From positions 1 to 64,000 of the forward strand of contig NZ_JAGQBE010000004.1 in assembly GCF_024345475.1 (NCBI RefSeq): a stretch of 64,000 nucleotides of DNA, given 5' to 3'. The notes under the pieces were generated by a model. It saw only the letters and a list, made by a program, of their open reading frames with translations. It had not been told where the DNA came from and ran no database searches. A program made the position numbers and the translations under genes. Below, piece after piece: positions 53,018-63,310 of this stretch (position 1 is the first letter of the stretch; every line of letters begins with the position of its first letter). This DNA is from Cyanobium sp. T1B-Tous. Lineage in GTDB: Bacteria; Cyanobacteriota; Cyanobacteriia; PCC-6307; Cyanobiaceae.

Positions 53018-54110
53018 GGCAGAACGCATTGCCGTGCCCAGGCAGCTCCGGGGCGATGGCGGCTGGCGGGAGCACCAGGGTCAGGTCGCCGTCCAGGTTG
53101 CGGGCCAGGTCCCTGGCCAGGGCCAGGCCCAGGCCCGTGCCCGTTCGGGTCTGGCCCGCGCGGCCCCGGAAGCCCCGTTCGAAAATCGCCTCACGCTCTT
53201 CGGCGGCAATCGGCTCGCCGCCGTCCCAGACCGTCAGTTGCCAGGGGCCTGCCGTGGTGGCCTGGCAGTGGAGTCCGATGGCGCTGCCGGCGGGGCTGTA
53301 GCGGAAGGCATTTTCCAGCAGGTTGGCCAGGATCTCGGCCACGGCGCCACTGTCGCCCCGCCAGCTCGGCATGCAGGCCGGAGGGTGCCAGGGGCGGCCC
53401 TGGAGGGCTGCCGTGGCAGCGGCCCGTTGCAGCAGGGGCTCCAGCCAGTCCTGCAGAGGCTCTCCCTCGGGTCCGATCAGCACGGGGGGCAGCAGCAGGG
53501 GCTGGCTGGCATCGCCCGTGACCGCCGGCGTCTCGCGCTGGCCCAGCTGGGAGAGCGCATCCACGTAGCGGTTGAGCTGGCGCTCCTCCGCCAGGAGCCC
53601 CTCCACCAGGGGCCGATTCTGGTTGTCCTGCTCGAGGCGCCGCAACAGCAACTGGCCAAAGGTGCGCAGGGCGGCCAGGGGGTTGCGCAGCTGATGCAGC
53701 AGCAGGTCCAGTTCCGCGTGTTGCTCCTGCAGGGTGCGTTGCAGCCGCTGTTGTTCCAGATCCAGGCAGAGGGCCTCGGTGAGGCACAGGGCGACAGCCT
53801 GCAACCGCTGACCGAGGGTGTCAGGCCAGGGCACCACCGTGGTTTCCACCTGAATGGCCCCCAGCAAGACGTTCTGGTGCCGCAGCGGCAGCCAGCGCCG
53901 CTCCTCGGATGGCACCCTCAGGGGGCTGCTGGCCTCCACGGGCGGGAGGGCCCGACCATCGCTGGGCCACTGGCCGATGGGCACCAGGCTGGGGGCGCTG
54001 CCATTGCCTGGCTGGGTCACGTACACGACCAGGGACCGCAGATCAGCCCGGTCGGCGAACTGGGCCAACTGGAAACGGAGCAGGGCTGAAAAGCGGTTGG
54101 AGACTTGCAT
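52986..54110 (-). CDS. sensor histidine kinase with GAF-like input domain
   Basis: The 374-residue protein has an N-terminal input region (about residues 1-120, GAF-like, with [15 protein letters not shown] and [18 protein letters not shown]) and a transmitter module. The H box is [21 protein letters not shown], where His139 should be phosphorylated. The ATPase part has N box [15 protein letters not shown]1 VWDGGEPI, F box IFERGFRG and G2 [14 protein letters not shown]. No transmembrane helix is seen, so it is probably cytosolic. No response regulator gene is adjacent, so the signal and partner are unknown. Confidence 0.9.
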   Translation of the reverse strand: MQVSNRFSALLRFQLAQFADRADLRSLVVYVTQPGNGSAPSLVPIGQWPSDGRALPPVEASSPLRVPSEERRWLPLRHQNVLLGAIQVETTVVPWPDTLGQRLQAVALCLTEALCLDLEQQRLQRTLQEQHAELDLLLHQLRNPLAALRTFGQLLLRRLEQDNQNRPLVEGLLAEERQLNRYVDALSQLGQRETPAVTGDASQPLLLPPVLIGPEGEPLQDWLEPLLQRAAATAALQGRPWHPPACMPSWRGDSGAVAEILANLLENAFRYSPAGSAIGLHCQATTAGPWQLTVWDGGEPIAAEEREAIFERGFRGRAGQTRTGTGLGLALARDLARNLDGDLTLVLPPAAIAPELPGHGNAFCLSLPAATPGH

Positions 54111-54281
54111 CTGGGGCGTTCAACCGCCGTCCTGCCGCAGAAATTTTCGAACGGGTGTGTGAAAACCGGGAAAAAGTCTTAAGATCCTTGGTATCGACCA
54201 ATACGACGCGGTCCGCAAGCGGGCAGCGGCTCATCGTCGTGACACCCTCACCCTCGGTTGCCCTTTCAGGTTTTCGAGGCT

Positions 54282-54425
54282 ACAGCAGAGACAGATCCGA
54301 CTTCTCGCCGATCCCTCCTCTCTGCTGTTCCGCAACCCGAATGGGCGGGTTGTGGCGTCACTGACCTCCAGGCCTGCTGACCCCTCCGGACAACAGAACG
54401 TTTGGGCGTCGCCCGTGCTGTCCGG
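54282..54425 (+). ncRNA. candidate structured leader or small RNA upstream of DUF3155
   Basis: Three successive stem-loops are visible. ACAGCAGAGA (54282-54291) pairs perfectly with TCTCTGCTGT (54319-54328) across a 27-nt loop. CCGCAACCCG (54330-54339) pairs with CGGGTTGTGG (54346-54355) in 10 bp with one G-U. CCGGACA (54386-54392) pairs with TGTCCGG (54419-54425) and encloses GGGC-GTC-GCCC. The density of long perfect stems in non-coding sequence argues for a functional RNA, either a 5' leader of DUF3155 or an independent transcript. No family is recognised. Confidence 0.4.
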
Positions 54426-54524
54426 CCTTTCGGATGGCTGGGCGGGCTGAGTCACGGGCCCTGCGCATGTCTTGCGCTCCCAAGGTCCGTTCCCCCCCTC
54501 CGGTTTCTTCTCGTCCCCTCAATC

Positions 54525-54539
54525 CTCCCCCACCGGGAG
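54525..54539 (+). promoter_or_regulatory. Shine-Dalgarno of DUF3155 sequestered in a hairpin
   Basis: The ribosome-binding site GGGAG (54535-54539) lies 7 nt before ATG 54547. CTCCC (54525-54529) pairs with it perfectly around a 5-nt loop, and further C-rich tracts upstream (54491-54499) could pair with it as well. This suggests structure-controlled translation initiation. Confidence 0.45.
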
Positions 54540-54546
54540 CAGCTCA

Positions 54547-54918
54547 ATGTCTAAGAAGCGCAAGCGGATCAGCCGTCGCCGGCTCGCAGGCCAGCGGGTG
54601 CTGGCGCATGTCCCCACCTTCAATCTGGAGACCGGCTCCCATAAACCGGTCACCGCCGCCCGTCGCTACATCGCCGAGGAGCTGCTGGTGCCCCCGGCGA
54701 TCCTCAACGTCCGCCGCAACGAGCACACCACCGACCGCTTCTTCTGGGGCGAGAAGGGCCTGTTCAGCGCCCAGTACGCCGAGGAGAACCACTTCCTGTT
54801 CCCGTCCCTGCGTTCGATCGTCGATCGCATCGGTGAGGAGGTCCTGTTCGAAGGCATTGAGGCCCTTGCCGCCGACGACTGGGAGGAGATGGAGGAGTAC
54901 GAGTACGCCTTTGTCTGA
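54547..54918 (+). CDS. DUF3155 domain-containing protein
   Basis: This cyanobacterial protein of 123 residues has unknown function. It begins with a very basic segment (MSKKRKRISRRRLAGQRVL) and continues with HVPTFNLETGSHKPVTAARRYI, a conserved DUF3155 core. The end is strongly acidic (DDWEEMEEYEYAFV). The charge polarity suggests nucleic-acid or protein binding. The gene stands alone with a structured leader in front and two tandem hairpins behind it, so it is probably a single-gene transcript under RNA-level control. Confidence 0.85.
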   Translation: MSKKRKRISRRRLAGQRVLAHVPTFNLETGSHKPVTAARRYIAEELLVPPAILNVRRNEHTTDRFFWGEKGLFSAQYAEENHFLFPSLRSIVDRIGEEVLFEGIEALAADDWEEMEEYEYAFV

Positions 54919-54920
54919 AG

Positions 54921-54963
54921 ACTGACGCCGCGTCAGTGCGCCTGGCTGGCCACTCAGCCAGGC
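54921..54963. terminator. tandem hairpins between DUF3155 and the esterase gene
   Basis: Two perfect stems lie just after the DUF3155 stop: ACTGACG/CGTCAGT (54921-54927, 54931-54937; 3-nt loop) and GCCTGGCTG/CAGCCAGGC (54940-54948, 54955-54963; 6-nt loop). The second overlaps the stop codon of the convergent esterase. No T run follows. They are likely 3' end stabilisers or a bidirectional terminator. Confidence 0.55.
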
Positions 54964-55577
54964 CATTGGTGGCTCAGGTATTGGCGCAGGGCTGGGAACA
55001 GGCTGCTGTCGATGGTGTGTCCACCGGCAAAGCCGATCAATTCCGCGCCGATCCCGCTCCGGCGCAACTGCTCTTGCAGCACTTCACTGGCCCCGTAGGG
55101 CACCACCGGATCCTGCTCGCCGTGCGTGAGCAGGATCGTTTTGTTGGCTTGAAGGCCCGGCTCCCAGGCTGGATGGGGGTAGCCGCTGCAGCTGATCAGG
55201 CCTGCCAGGGGCAGCCCCTCCCCGGCGGTGGCCACATCCAGGGCCATGGCGGCCCCCTGGGAGAAGCCGAGCACCACCGTCTGTTCCAGCGGCACCTCGG
55301 CAGCCAGCGCCCCCAGCCGCTCGAGCAGGTTGGCTCTGGCTGCCGGGAGCTGGGGCCAGTTTGGCTGCTGCAGGTCGTACCACTGGCGACCGCTGCCGCC
55401 GGGGTGGGGCAAGGGTGCCTGCAGGGCCACCACGCTCACCGTGGGCTCCACCAGCACCTCTGCCAGGTCGAGCAGGTCGTCGGCGTCGGCTCCCCAGCCG
55501 TGCAGGAGCACCAGCCGTCGCTCGCTGCGGTCGGGGCCCAGCCGGATCAGGCCGGGCTCGGGGTTGGGATGGGTCAC
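54954..55577 (-). CDS. alpha/beta-hydrolase, phospholipase/carboxylesterase family
   Basis: The 207-residue protein has the oxyanion region [20 protein letters not shown], the nucleophile elbow [13 protein letters not shown] (Ser in GFSQG), the acid in [13 protein letters not shown] and the histidine in [14 protein letters not shown]. This is the YpfH/phospholipase-carboxylesterase type. No signal peptide is present, so it is cytosolic. It is divergent from purH, with 53 bp between starts. The substrate is unknown. Confidence 0.9.
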   Translation of the reverse strand: MTHPNPEPGLIRLGPDRSERRLVLLHGWGADADDLLDLAEVLVEPTVSVVALQAPLPHPGGSGRQWYDLQQPNWPQLPAARANLLERLGALAAEVPLEQTVVLGFSQGAAMALDVATAGEGLPLAGLISCSGYPHPAWEPGLQANKTILLTHGEQDPVVPYGASEVLQEQLRRSGIGAELIGFAGGHTIDSSLFPALRQYLSHQWPG

Positions 55578-55630
55578 GGCGGGGGAGCTGCTGCTGCGTA
55601 GGTTGGCTCCAGACCCGCAGTTCGGCAGCC

Positions 55631-57175
<1,545 letters not shown>

Positions 57176-57269
57176 ATCCCTACCGCGGTCGGCGTGAGTT
57201 GTAGCTTCGCTCGATCAGCCCAGTTCTTCTGCGGCTCCCCGCTGCCCCTCTCTGGCCCCCTTTGACGCC

Positions 57270-57734
57270 ATGTCTGAAGCGCTTGCCTACAACCTGAACT
57301 TTCTCCATCCCCTGCTGATGGGGGGCCTGCTGGCCCTCTCCGGCTATGGGATGTTCCTGGGCATCAAAGCCAAGAAAACCCGCACGGCCGCGGCCGAAGA
57401 TCGCAAGGAGCTGATCAAGGGGCAGTACGCCCGCCGCCATTTCCAGATCGGCAGCCTGATCCTGGTGCTGATGGTGCTGGGCACCTTCGGCGGCATGGCT
57501 GTCACCTACTTGAACAACGGCAAGCTCTTCGTGGGCCCCCACCTGTTGGTCGGCATCGCCATGACCTGCCTGATTGCTCTGGCGGTGTCGCTCTCACCCT
57601 TGATGCAGCAGGGCAATCTGATCGCCCGCAAGGCCCATGTGGGTCTGAACATGGCGATGATGACCCTGTTCCTCTGGCAGGCCTTCACTGGTCTGCAGAT
57701 CCTGGCCAAGATCTGGGAGAAGCGGCCCGCCTGA
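57270..57734 (+). CDS. DUF4079 membrane protein
   Basis: The 154-residue protein has four predicted transmembrane helices (about residues 12-30, 58-78, 89-108 and 123-144). NFLHPLLMGGLLALSGYGMFLGIKAKK and GPHLLVGIAMTCL carry histidines in membrane segments, as does RKAHVGLNMAMMTLFLWQAFTGLQI. That pattern is typical of this cyanobacterial and plastid family and could support haem or metal binding. Function is unknown. Confidence 0.88.
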   Translation: MSEALAYNLNFLHPLLMGGLLALSGYGMFLGIKAKKTRTAAAEDRKELIKGQYARRHFQIGSLILVLMVLGTFGGMAVTYLNNGKLFVGPHLLVGIAMTCLIALAVSLSPLMQQGNLIARKAHVGLNMAMMTLFLWQAFTGLQILAKIWEKRPA

Positions 57735-57751
57735 GCCGTTCAGGCTGCGCC

Positions 57752-58438
57752 TCAGAACTGGGCCCGCCGCCGTGGCGGGCAGTCGAGGTTGTGGCTGGCA
57801 TGGAAATCCTCCTGAACCTTCCAGGTGAGCTTGCGGGAGATCTGCCGCACGATCTGCTTGAGCAGGTGGTCGCCGCTGGATTGCACCAGGCCCTCGGGCA
57901 GCAGGGTGATCACCCCGGGAAGCCGGATCCAGACACTGAGATCAAGCTGCCAGCGCACCAGCGTCAAGGTGCTGGTCTCATCGAGTTGCAGCGAGGCGTT
58001 GAACTCCACGTCATAGAGCCCATCGAGATTGGGGTCGCTGCAGGGCTGCGGCACGGTGAGGATCCGATAGAGCCCCTGGTCCTGCGGCAGGAGTTCCAGG
58101 CCGATGGTGGGTTCCACCTCGAAGCCGAAGTTGCCAAAGGTGCCCAGGGTCAGGGAGTAGCCCCGGTGGCCGATGGGCTCCACTTTCATCGGGGCGGCAC
58201 AGCGCCGAAACCAGCCCTCGTGGTGGTCCAGGTAGTCGGACACCACCGGCGACGCTGCCCGCATTTCCATCACGTCGGCGAAGGCGCTCGCATAGCGCCG
58301 GACGCGCTGGTCCTCGCTGTGGCGGAGGCCCTGGGGATCGCCCTGGGCGAGGCCTGGGTCCAGCGGTGCGGTCGACAACAGCAGAGACAACGGCTGAAAC
58401 TCCTGGCGGGTGGCCAGATCGGAGACGGACAGACTCAA
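57752..58438 (-). CDS. DUF1997 family protein
   Basis: The 228-residue protein matches a cyanobacterial and plant plastid family of unknown function, with YLDHHEGWFRRCAAPMKVEPIG and VRWQLDLSVWIRLPGVITLLPEG as conserved segments. The fold resembles lipid-binding or START-like proteins in my judgement, but this is weak. It converges on DUF4079 with an 18-bp gap. A CCCGCC/GGCGGG hairpin (57763-57779) lies within its last codons. Confidence 0.82.
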   Translation of the reverse strand: MSLSVSDLATRQEFQPLSLLLSTAPLDPGLAQGDPQGLRHSEDQRVRRYASAFADVMEMRAASPVVSDYLDHHEGWFRRCAAPMKVEPIGHRGYSLTLGTFGNFGFEVEPTIGLELLPQDQGLYRILTVPQPCSDPNLDGLYDVEFNASLQLDETSTLTLVRWQLDLSVWIRLPGVITLLPEGLVQSSGDHLLKQIVRQISRKLTWKVQEDFHASHNLDCPPRRRAQF

Positions 58439-58527
58439 TCTTTAATCAATGTAAAGCCAGTGCGGCGTCCCGTCGGGCTCCGCTGTGACACCCGGACATC
58501 AACCGTGCGGGTCCAGTGGGGAGCGGA

Positions 58528-59724
58528 TCAGGCCTCGCAGAGTTCGATCAGGCGCTCGATCACGTCCTCCACCACCCGATCGGGAGTGGAGGCGCCGGAG
58601 GTGATGCCCACCCGGATCGGCCCCTCGGGCAGAAAGGGCCGTTCAGTCTCCAGCGCACCGCCCAGCGGCATGTGCTCGATGCGGTTGCCGGGACCGATGC
58701 GCTCGGGGGTGTCGATGTGGAAGGAGCGGATGCCCCGGCTCACGGCGATTTCCTGCAGGTGGGTGGTGTTCGAGGAGTTGTAGCCGCCGATCACCACCAT
58801 CAGATCGAGGGGCTCATCCACCAGGGAGAACATGGCGTCCTGACGCTCCTGGGTGGCGTCACAGATGGTGTTGAAGGCCAGGAAGTGCTCATTGAGCTCG
58901 GCGGGGCCAAAGCGCTGCAGCATGGTGCGCTCGAACAGGCGGCCGATGTCCTCGGTTTCGCTCTTGAGCATGGTGGTCTGGTTGGCCACGCCCACCCGCA
59001 CGAGGTCCCGGTCGGGGTCGAAGCCCGGGGAGCAGGCCTTGGCGAAGCGCGTCATGAAGGCTTCCCGGTCGCCACGGCCGAGGATGTAATCGCACACCAG
59101 CTGGGCCTCTGCCAGATCCAGCACCACCAGGTAAATGCCGGCGAAAGAGCTGGTGGCGAGGGTTTCCTCGTGCTTCACCTTGCCGTGAATGATCGAGGTG
59201 AAGTCATGCTTCTTGTGCTTCTCCACGGTGTTCCACACCTTGGACACCCAGGGGCAGGTGGTGTCGACGATGTGGCAGCCGCGCTCGTTCAGCAACTGCA
59301 TCTCCTGCACGGTGGCGCCGAAGGCCGGCAGGATCACCACATCGCCGCTGGCCACGTCGGAGAAGTCCTTCACCCCCTCATCCACCTGGATGAACTGCAC
59401 GTCCATCTCCCGCAGGTGGTCGTTCACCGAGGGGTTGTGAATGATCTCGTTGGTGATCCAGATCCGCTCGGTGGGGTAGTGGCGCCGGGTTTCGTAGGCC
59501 ATGGCCACGGCCCGCTCCACGCCCCAGCAGAAGCCGAAGGCCTCGGCCAGGCGCACGGTCAGGCGGCCGCGCTGGAGCACGTAGCCGTTGCCGCGCAGCT
59601 TGGCGATCAGATCGCTTTGGTAGGCCTGCTCCAGGCTGCCGGCCACTTCTTCGCCCAGGCCGAAACCGCGGCGGTTGTAGCGCTCGGAGTGGTGCAGCGA
59701 GCGTTTGAAGGCGCGGGTATCCAC
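58528..59724 (-). CDS. ispH: 4-hydroxy-3-methylbut-2-enyl diphosphate reductase
   Basis: IspH is the last enzyme of the MEP isoprenoid pathway and makes IPP and DMAPP. The 398-residue cyanobacterial form contains the three cysteines for its [4Fe-4S] cluster in [32 protein letters not shown] and [30 protein letters not shown] and [15 protein letters not shown] supply substrate-binding residues. The N-terminal 60-residue extension before the core is usual in cyanobacteria and plastids. Confidence 0.97.
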   Translation of the reverse strand: MDTRAFKRSLHHSERYNRRGFGLGEEVAGSLEQAYQSDLIAKLRGNGYVLQRGRLTVRLAEAFGFCWGVERAVAMAYETRRHYPTERIWITNEIIHNPSVNDHLREMDVQFIQVDEGVKDFSDVASGDVVILPAFGATVQEMQLLNERGCHIVDTTCPWVSKVWNTVEKHKKHDFTSIIHGKVKHEETLATSSFAGIYLVVLDLAEAQLVCDYILGRGDREAFMTRFAKACSPGFDPDRDLVRVGVANQTTMLKSETEDIGRLFERTMLQRFGPAELNEHFLAFNTICDATQERQDAMFSLVDEPLDLMVVIGGYNSSNTTHLQEIAVSRGIRSFHIDTPERIGPGNRIEHMPLGGALETERPFLPEGPIRVGITSGASTPDRVVEDVIERLIELCEA

Positions 59725-59750
59725 AACATCTGGAGCTTGGTGACCCGACT

Positions 59751-60515
59751 CTATGGGCCCTCGGAGGGACCCCGTTGCTCAACGTTGGCCAGCCCCTGCC
59801 AGCTCACCGTGTCGGCCGTGAAGCTGTAGCGGCAGGGCAGCACCTCCACGCCGGCCGCCAGGGCCTGGCGGAACAGCTCGCCGTAGCGCGGGTCGGCCGC
59901 ATCTCCCGGGGCGAAACGGTTCACGTCGCCGCGGCTGAGGCAGGGCACCAGCACGGCTCGGGATTCCGGCAGCAGCGCCATCAGTTCCACCAGGTGCTTT
60001 TGCCCCCGTTCGGTGACGGTGTCGGGGAACAGGGCCAGCTCCCCCTGGGTCCAGGTGGTGTTCTTGACTTCGAGATAGATGGGCCTGGGATCGGCGGCCC
60101 CTTCGGCTGGGGTGAGCAGCAGATCGATGCGGCTGCGACGCCCCTCGCCGTAGGGCACCTCCGCCCGGATGGCGCCGATGGGGCCGAGCCAGGGCTCCAA
60201 GCACCCGGCCTCGATCGTGGCCCGCACCAGATGGTTGGGCAGGGCGGTGTTGATGCCCACCCAGATGGGGGTGCCGGCTGCGCCGATCACCTCGGCCTGC
60301 TCCCAGGTCCAGGCCAGCTTGCGGCTGGGGGAGGGGGCATGGCGCAGCCGAACCCGGCCGCCCGGGTGCAGCACGCCGGTCATGGGGCCGGTGTTCGGGC
60401 AATGGGCCGTGACCACCTCGCCGCCCTCCAGTTCCACATCGGCCAGGAAGCGCTTGTAGCGCTTCACCAGGGTGCCTTCCACCAGGGGACCAAGGCTGAG
60501 CACAGGGGTGGCCAT
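59751..60515 (-). CDS. sfsA: SfsA family DNA-binding/sugar fermentation stimulation protein
   Basis: The 254-residue protein shows [27 protein letters not shown] (first part [17 protein letters not shown]), [34 protein letters not shown], and YLEVKNTTW with the EVKN pair. These are the signatures of SfsA, a PD-(D/E)XK-like nuclease or DNA-binding protein. The start ATG 60515 was chosen because the open frame beyond it has no similarity. The gene ends 26 bp before ispH starts and diverges from murJ. Confidence 0.93.
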   Translation of the reverse strand: MATPVLSLGPLVEGTLVKRYKRFLADVELEGGEVVTAHCPNTGPMTGVLHPGGRVRLRHAPSPSRKLAWTWEQAEVIGAAGTPIWVGINTALPNHLVRATIEAGCLEPWLGPIGAIRAEVPYGEGRRSRIDLLLTPAEGAADPRPIYLEVKNTTWTQGELALFPDTVTERGQKHLVELMALLPESRAVLVPCLSRGDVNRFAPGDAADPRYGELFRQALAAGVEVLPCRYSFTADTVSWQGLANVEQRGPSEGP

Positions 60516-60590
60516 GGCGGCGGGGCTGGGTTGGCTGGTTGCGTGCCAGCCATACTGCCGCTCAACTCCAAGGGCCCAGGTCCCCACCGG

Positions 60591-62213
60591 ATGGCGAAGT
60601 CCCTCAGGCGCATTGCCCTGGTCGTGGCGCTCGCCACGGCCCTCAGCAAGGTGGCCGGCCTGGTGCGGCAGCAGGCCATCGCTGCGGCCTTCGGCGTGGG
60701 TGCGGCCTACGACGCCTACAACTACGCCTATGTGCTGCCGGGCTTTCTGCTGATCCTGCTGGGCGGCATCAATGGCCCCTTCCACAGCGCCATGGTGAGC
60801 GTGCTGGCACGTCGGCCCCGCCAGGAGGGCGCCCATGTGCTGGCGGCGATCAACACGCTCGTGGGCACGGGCCTGATCGGGGTCACCGTGCTGCTGCTCA
60901 TTTTTGCGGACCCCCTGATCACCCTGGTGGGTCCGGGTCTGGATGCCACCCGACACGACATCGCCGTCCTGCAGTTGCGCTGGATGGCGCCCATGGCCCT
61001 GTTCGCCGGGCTGATCGGGCTGGGCTTCGGTGCCCTCAATGCGGCCGATGAGTTCTGGCTGCCCTCGGTGAGCCCCCTGCTCTCCAGCGTGGCGGTGATT
61101 GCTGGCATCGGCGTGCTCTGGTGGCAGCTCGGCGCCTCCATCACCCTGCCCGCCACGGCGGTGCTGGGTGGGGTCGTGCTGGCCGGCTCCACCACCCTGG
61201 GGGCGGTGTTGCAGTGGTTGATCCAGCTGCCGGCCCTGGCCCGCCAGGGGCTGCACCGGTTCCAGCTGGTGTGGGACTGGAAGGATCCCGGGGTGCGTGA
61301 GGTGTTGCAGGTGATGGGGCCCGCCACCCTCTCCTCGGGGATGCTGCAGATCAATGTGTTCGTGTCGCTGTTCTTCGCCTCCGGCATTCCGGCTGCGGCC
61401 GCCGGACTCGGCTACGCCAATCTCCTGGTTCAGACCCCCCTGGGGCTGCTCTCCAATGCCCTGTTGGTGCCGCTCCTGCCGGTGTATGCCCGGCTCACGG
61501 CCCCAGAGGACCGGCCCGAACTGATCGGCCGCATCCGCCAGGGCTTGATGCTGTCCAACGCCAGCATGCTGCCGCTGGGCGCCCTGATGGTGGGGCTGGC
61601 GGTGCCGATCGTGGCCTTGATCTACGAGCGGGGGGCGTTCAATGCCGGTGCGGCCGAGCTGGTGGGCACCCTGTTGATGGCCTATGGCATCGGCATGCCC
61701 GCCTATCTGGCCCGCGACGTGCTGGTGCGCGTGTTTTATGCCCTCGGGGATGGGGTCACCCCGTTCCGCTGGTCGATGGCAGGCATTGGCCTGAACGCCG
61801 TCTTCTGCTGGGCCTTCGTCGGCGGACCGGTGCCGGTTCAGGGCCTGCTGTTGCCCCGGCTCTACTGCGGTGCGGCGGGTCTGGTGCTGGCCACGGTGGC
61901 GGTGAACCTGATCACCTGCGTCGGGCTGTTGCTGGCACTCCAGGCCCGCCTGGGCGGACTGCCCCTGCGGCTGTGGTTGCGCGACACCCTGCTGTTGTTC
62001 GGTGCGGCCGTGCTGGGCGGTTTGGCGGCCTGGGGTCTGGCGGCCGGGGTGGCCTGGCCCTCGGGCTTGGTGGGGCGCCTGTTGGAGTGTGGTTTCGCCG
62101 GGGGCGTCGGCGTGCTGGTGTATGGCGTGCTGGCGAGCCTGGCCCAGGTGCCTGAGGTCACGGATCTGCTGTCCCAGGTGCGGGGCCGCCTGCCGCGTCT
62201 GGGGCGGCGCTAG
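60591..62213 (+). CDS. murJ: lipid II flippase MurJ
   Basis: MurJ moves the peptidoglycan precursor lipid II across the cytoplasmic membrane. The 540-residue polytopic protein begins LATALSKVAGLVRQQAIAAAFG with the charged first-helix arginine, and shows LLGGINGPFHSAMVSVLARR, FGALNAADEFWLPSVSPLLS and VFYALGDGVTPFRWSMAGIG. About fourteen hydrophobic segments can be followed. Its TAG overlaps the stop of the next convergent gene by 4 bp (62210-62213). Confidence 0.95.
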   Translation: MAKSLRRIALVVALATALSKVAGLVRQQAIAAAFGVGAAYDAYNYAYVLPGFLLILLGGINGPFHSAMVSVLARRPRQEGAHVLAAINTLVGTGLIGVTVLLLIFADPLITLVGPGLDATRHDIAVLQLRWMAPMALFAGLIGLGFGALNAADEFWLPSVSPLLSSVAVIAGIGVLWWQLGASITLPATAVLGGVVLAGSTTLGAVLQWLIQLPALARQGLHRFQLVWDWKDPGVREVLQVMGPATLSSGMLQINVFVSLFFASGIPAAAAGLGYANLLVQTPLGLLSNALLVPLLPVYARLTAPEDRPELIGRIRQGLMLSNASMLPLGALMVGLAVPIVALIYERGAFNAGAAELVGTLLMAYGIGMPAYLARDVLVRVFYALGDGVTPFRWSMAGIGLNAVFCWAFVGGPVPVQGLLLPRLYCGAAGLVLATVAVNLITCVGLLLALQARLGGLPLRLWLRDTLLLFGAAVLGGLAAWGLAAGVAWPSGLVGRLLECGFAGGVGVLVYGVLASLAQVPEVTDLLSQVRGRLPRLGRR

Positions 62214-62470
62214 CTGTCCAACCGCACATCCCGTTCCGCCCGAACCTGCACCGGGATCTCCAGATGGGAACGCCCCAACATGCGGGGCCCATCCACCGAG
62301 AAGATCCGGGCTTCGATGCCGAACTCCTTGAAGGCGGTTTCCAGTTCCTGGATGAGCGCTTTCTCCACCTGGGCGTCGGCATCCACCACCTTGCCGATCA
62401 GGCGGCTTCCGAGCCGGCCCATGCGTTGACGCACCACCTCGCGGGCGTTGGTGACCTCAATGACCAGCAC
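62210..62470 (-). CDS. small conserved cyanobacterial protein of unknown function
   Basis: The 86-residue protein starts at GTG 62470 and reads MLVIEVTNAREVVRQRMGRL, then KVVDADAQVEKALIQELETAF and an alternating strand pattern to the end. I recognise similar sequences in other picocyanobacteria but no named domain. It is first to end beside murJ and sits downstream of a DUF3181 gene on the same strand, separated by 24 bp. Confidence 0.7.
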   Translation of the reverse strand: MLVIEVTNAREVVRQRMGRLGSRLIGKVVDADAQVEKALIQELETAFKEFGIEARIFSVDGPRMLGRSHLEIPVQVRAERDVRLDS

Positions 62471-62494
62471 AGCCCGTCGCCAGGTGGCGCAACC

Positions 62495-62785
62495 TTATCG
62501 GCAAAACGGTTCCAGCACCTCTTCGAGATCGCGCAGCTGACCGGCTGGCACGAGCCGGGCCAGGGGCAGTCGGGTGGGCCCGCCACCGATCGGCACCTGC
62601 ACCGCTTCCAGGGCCTGCCTGGCGCAGACGCCGGCCCCCTGGTCGAGTCGGGCGGAACACTCGATCGCCAGGGTCTGGGCCAGGCCGGCATCGCCCAGGT
62701 AGAGGTGCCAGCTGGCCACCTGCAGATAGAGCCGGTCGGCGAGGGCCAGCTCGAGCTCCTTCAGGTCGGCGGCATTGAGGGTCAT
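62495..62785 (-). CDS. DUF3181 family protein
   Basis: The 96-residue protein is helical throughout, with LELALADRLYLQVASWHLYLGDAGLAQTL as the most recognisable segment (core LYLQVASWHLYLGDAGLA). DUF3181 occurs mainly in cyanobacteria and has no known function. It lies 3 bp after a small membrane protein gene on the same strand, so both are probably co-transcribed. Confidence 0.78.
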   Translation of the reverse strand: MTLNAADLKELELALADRLYLQVASWHLYLGDAGLAQTLAIECSARLDQGAGVCARQALEAVQVPIGGGPTRLPLARLVPAGQLRDLEEVLEPFCR

Positions 62786-62788
62786 GGC

Positions 62789-63055
62789 TCAGGGTTGCTG
62801 GGTGGGCTGGGGGCTTTTGGGTTCCGGTCCTGGGCGCAGGGCCACCACCACGCCGGCGTGGACCAGCAGCACCAGCAGCCAGCCAAGGCTGAGCCAGTTG
62901 AGGTGACTCCAGGGGTGCCGCAGCTCCTGAACCACCCAGAGGCCGCTGTTGAGGGCGGCGAACAGGGCGGCGTGGAGCGTGAGGTTCACAATCCGCTCGA
63001 AGTGCCTGTAGGTGGGGTCTTCGGGGTTGGCGGGGCCGTACCAGCGAATGGGCAT
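62789..63055 (-). CDS. small two-helix membrane protein
   Basis: The 88-residue protein has two predicted transmembrane helices (about residues 25-43 and 52-72) after the conserved polar start IRWYGPANPEDPTYRHFERIV, and a proline-rich tail. The charged N-terminus and 2TM layout resemble small cyanobacterial 2TM-domain proteins. Function unknown. It is the first gene of a short minus-strand group leading to DUF3181. Confidence 0.75.
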   Translation of the reverse strand: MPIRWYGPANPEDPTYRHFERIVNLTLHAALFAALNSGLWVVQELRHPWSHLNWLSLGWLLVLLVHAGVVVALRPGPEPKSPQPTQQP

Positions 63056-63071
63056 GGGAAGGGGCAGGGAT

Positions 63072-63110
63072 TTGACGGATGGGCCCTCCGTGCGGTGAGA
63101 ATGGGCCCAT
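63072..63110 (+). promoter_or_regulatory. predicted tRNA-Arg promoter flanked by repeats
   Basis: TTGACG (63072-63077) and GAGAAT (63097-63102) are spaced 19 bp apart and could be -35 and -10 elements, the latter ending 8 bp before the tRNA. ATGGGCCC occurs at 63079-63086 and again at 63101-63108, and the second copy is part of the perfect palindrome ATGGGCCCAT (63101-63110), so the -10 is embedded between repeats. Confidence 0.4.
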
Positions 63111-63184
63111 GCGCTTGTAGCTCAGCGGATTAGAGCATCTGACTACGGATCAGAGGGTCGGGAGTTCGAATCTCTCCAGGCGCG
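63111..63184 (+). tRNA. tRNA-Arg (ACG)
   Basis: A 74-nt cloverleaf: acceptor GCGCTTG pairs with CAGGCGC (one G-T), D arm AGCTCAGCGGATTAGAGC, anticodon stem TCTGA/TCAGA around CTACGGA with anticodon ACG at 63145-63147, and T arm with GTTCGAATC. ACG should be edited to ICG. CCA is not encoded. A strong terminator follows. Confidence 0.97.
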
Positions 63185-63194
63185 CTTCCTTCCT

Positions 63195-63218
63195 AAACCG
63201 CCTTCGGGCGGTTTTTTT
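63195..63218 (+). terminator. intrinsic terminator after tRNA-Arg
   Basis: AAACCGCC (63195-63202), loop TTCG, GGCGGTTT (63207-63214), with a run of seven T from 63212 to 63218. It is the clearest rho-independent terminator in the window and separates the tRNA from glyA. Confidence 0.92.
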
Positions 63219-63310
63219 GTGTCTGATGGCCCAGCGGTGGCCAGTTCCCAACCGAGCTCCCCGCTGCGGGGGCCCTTCCTTACGATCGGGCAACGAAGCG
63301 TTCCCTCACC

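Larger units (their letters stand above)
54111..54546. other. 436-bp intergenic region with several RNA stem-loops
   Basis: This is the only stretch over 300 bp without a gene. The first part holds a TTGGT-ATCG-ACCAA hairpin (54188-54201) beside TTAAGAT-like sequence that may belong to promoters of the sensor kinase or DUF3155. The second half contains three stronger stem-loops and C-rich tracts described separately. No tmRNA, SRP RNA or RNase P signature was found in it. Confidence 0.6.

Noticed and set aside
50906-53029. A single very long minus-strand open frame across psbK, tgt and cobS
   Set aside because: Only its last 47 codons (psbK) are meaningful; the rest is out of frame with tgt and has no family similarity.
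54111-54546. tmRNA, SRP RNA, RNase P RNA or 6S RNA gene
   Set aside because: No tRNA-like TTCGAATC arm, no GGAAGG-GAGCAG SRP motif and no RNase P core were found; 6S RNA could not be supported from sequence alone.
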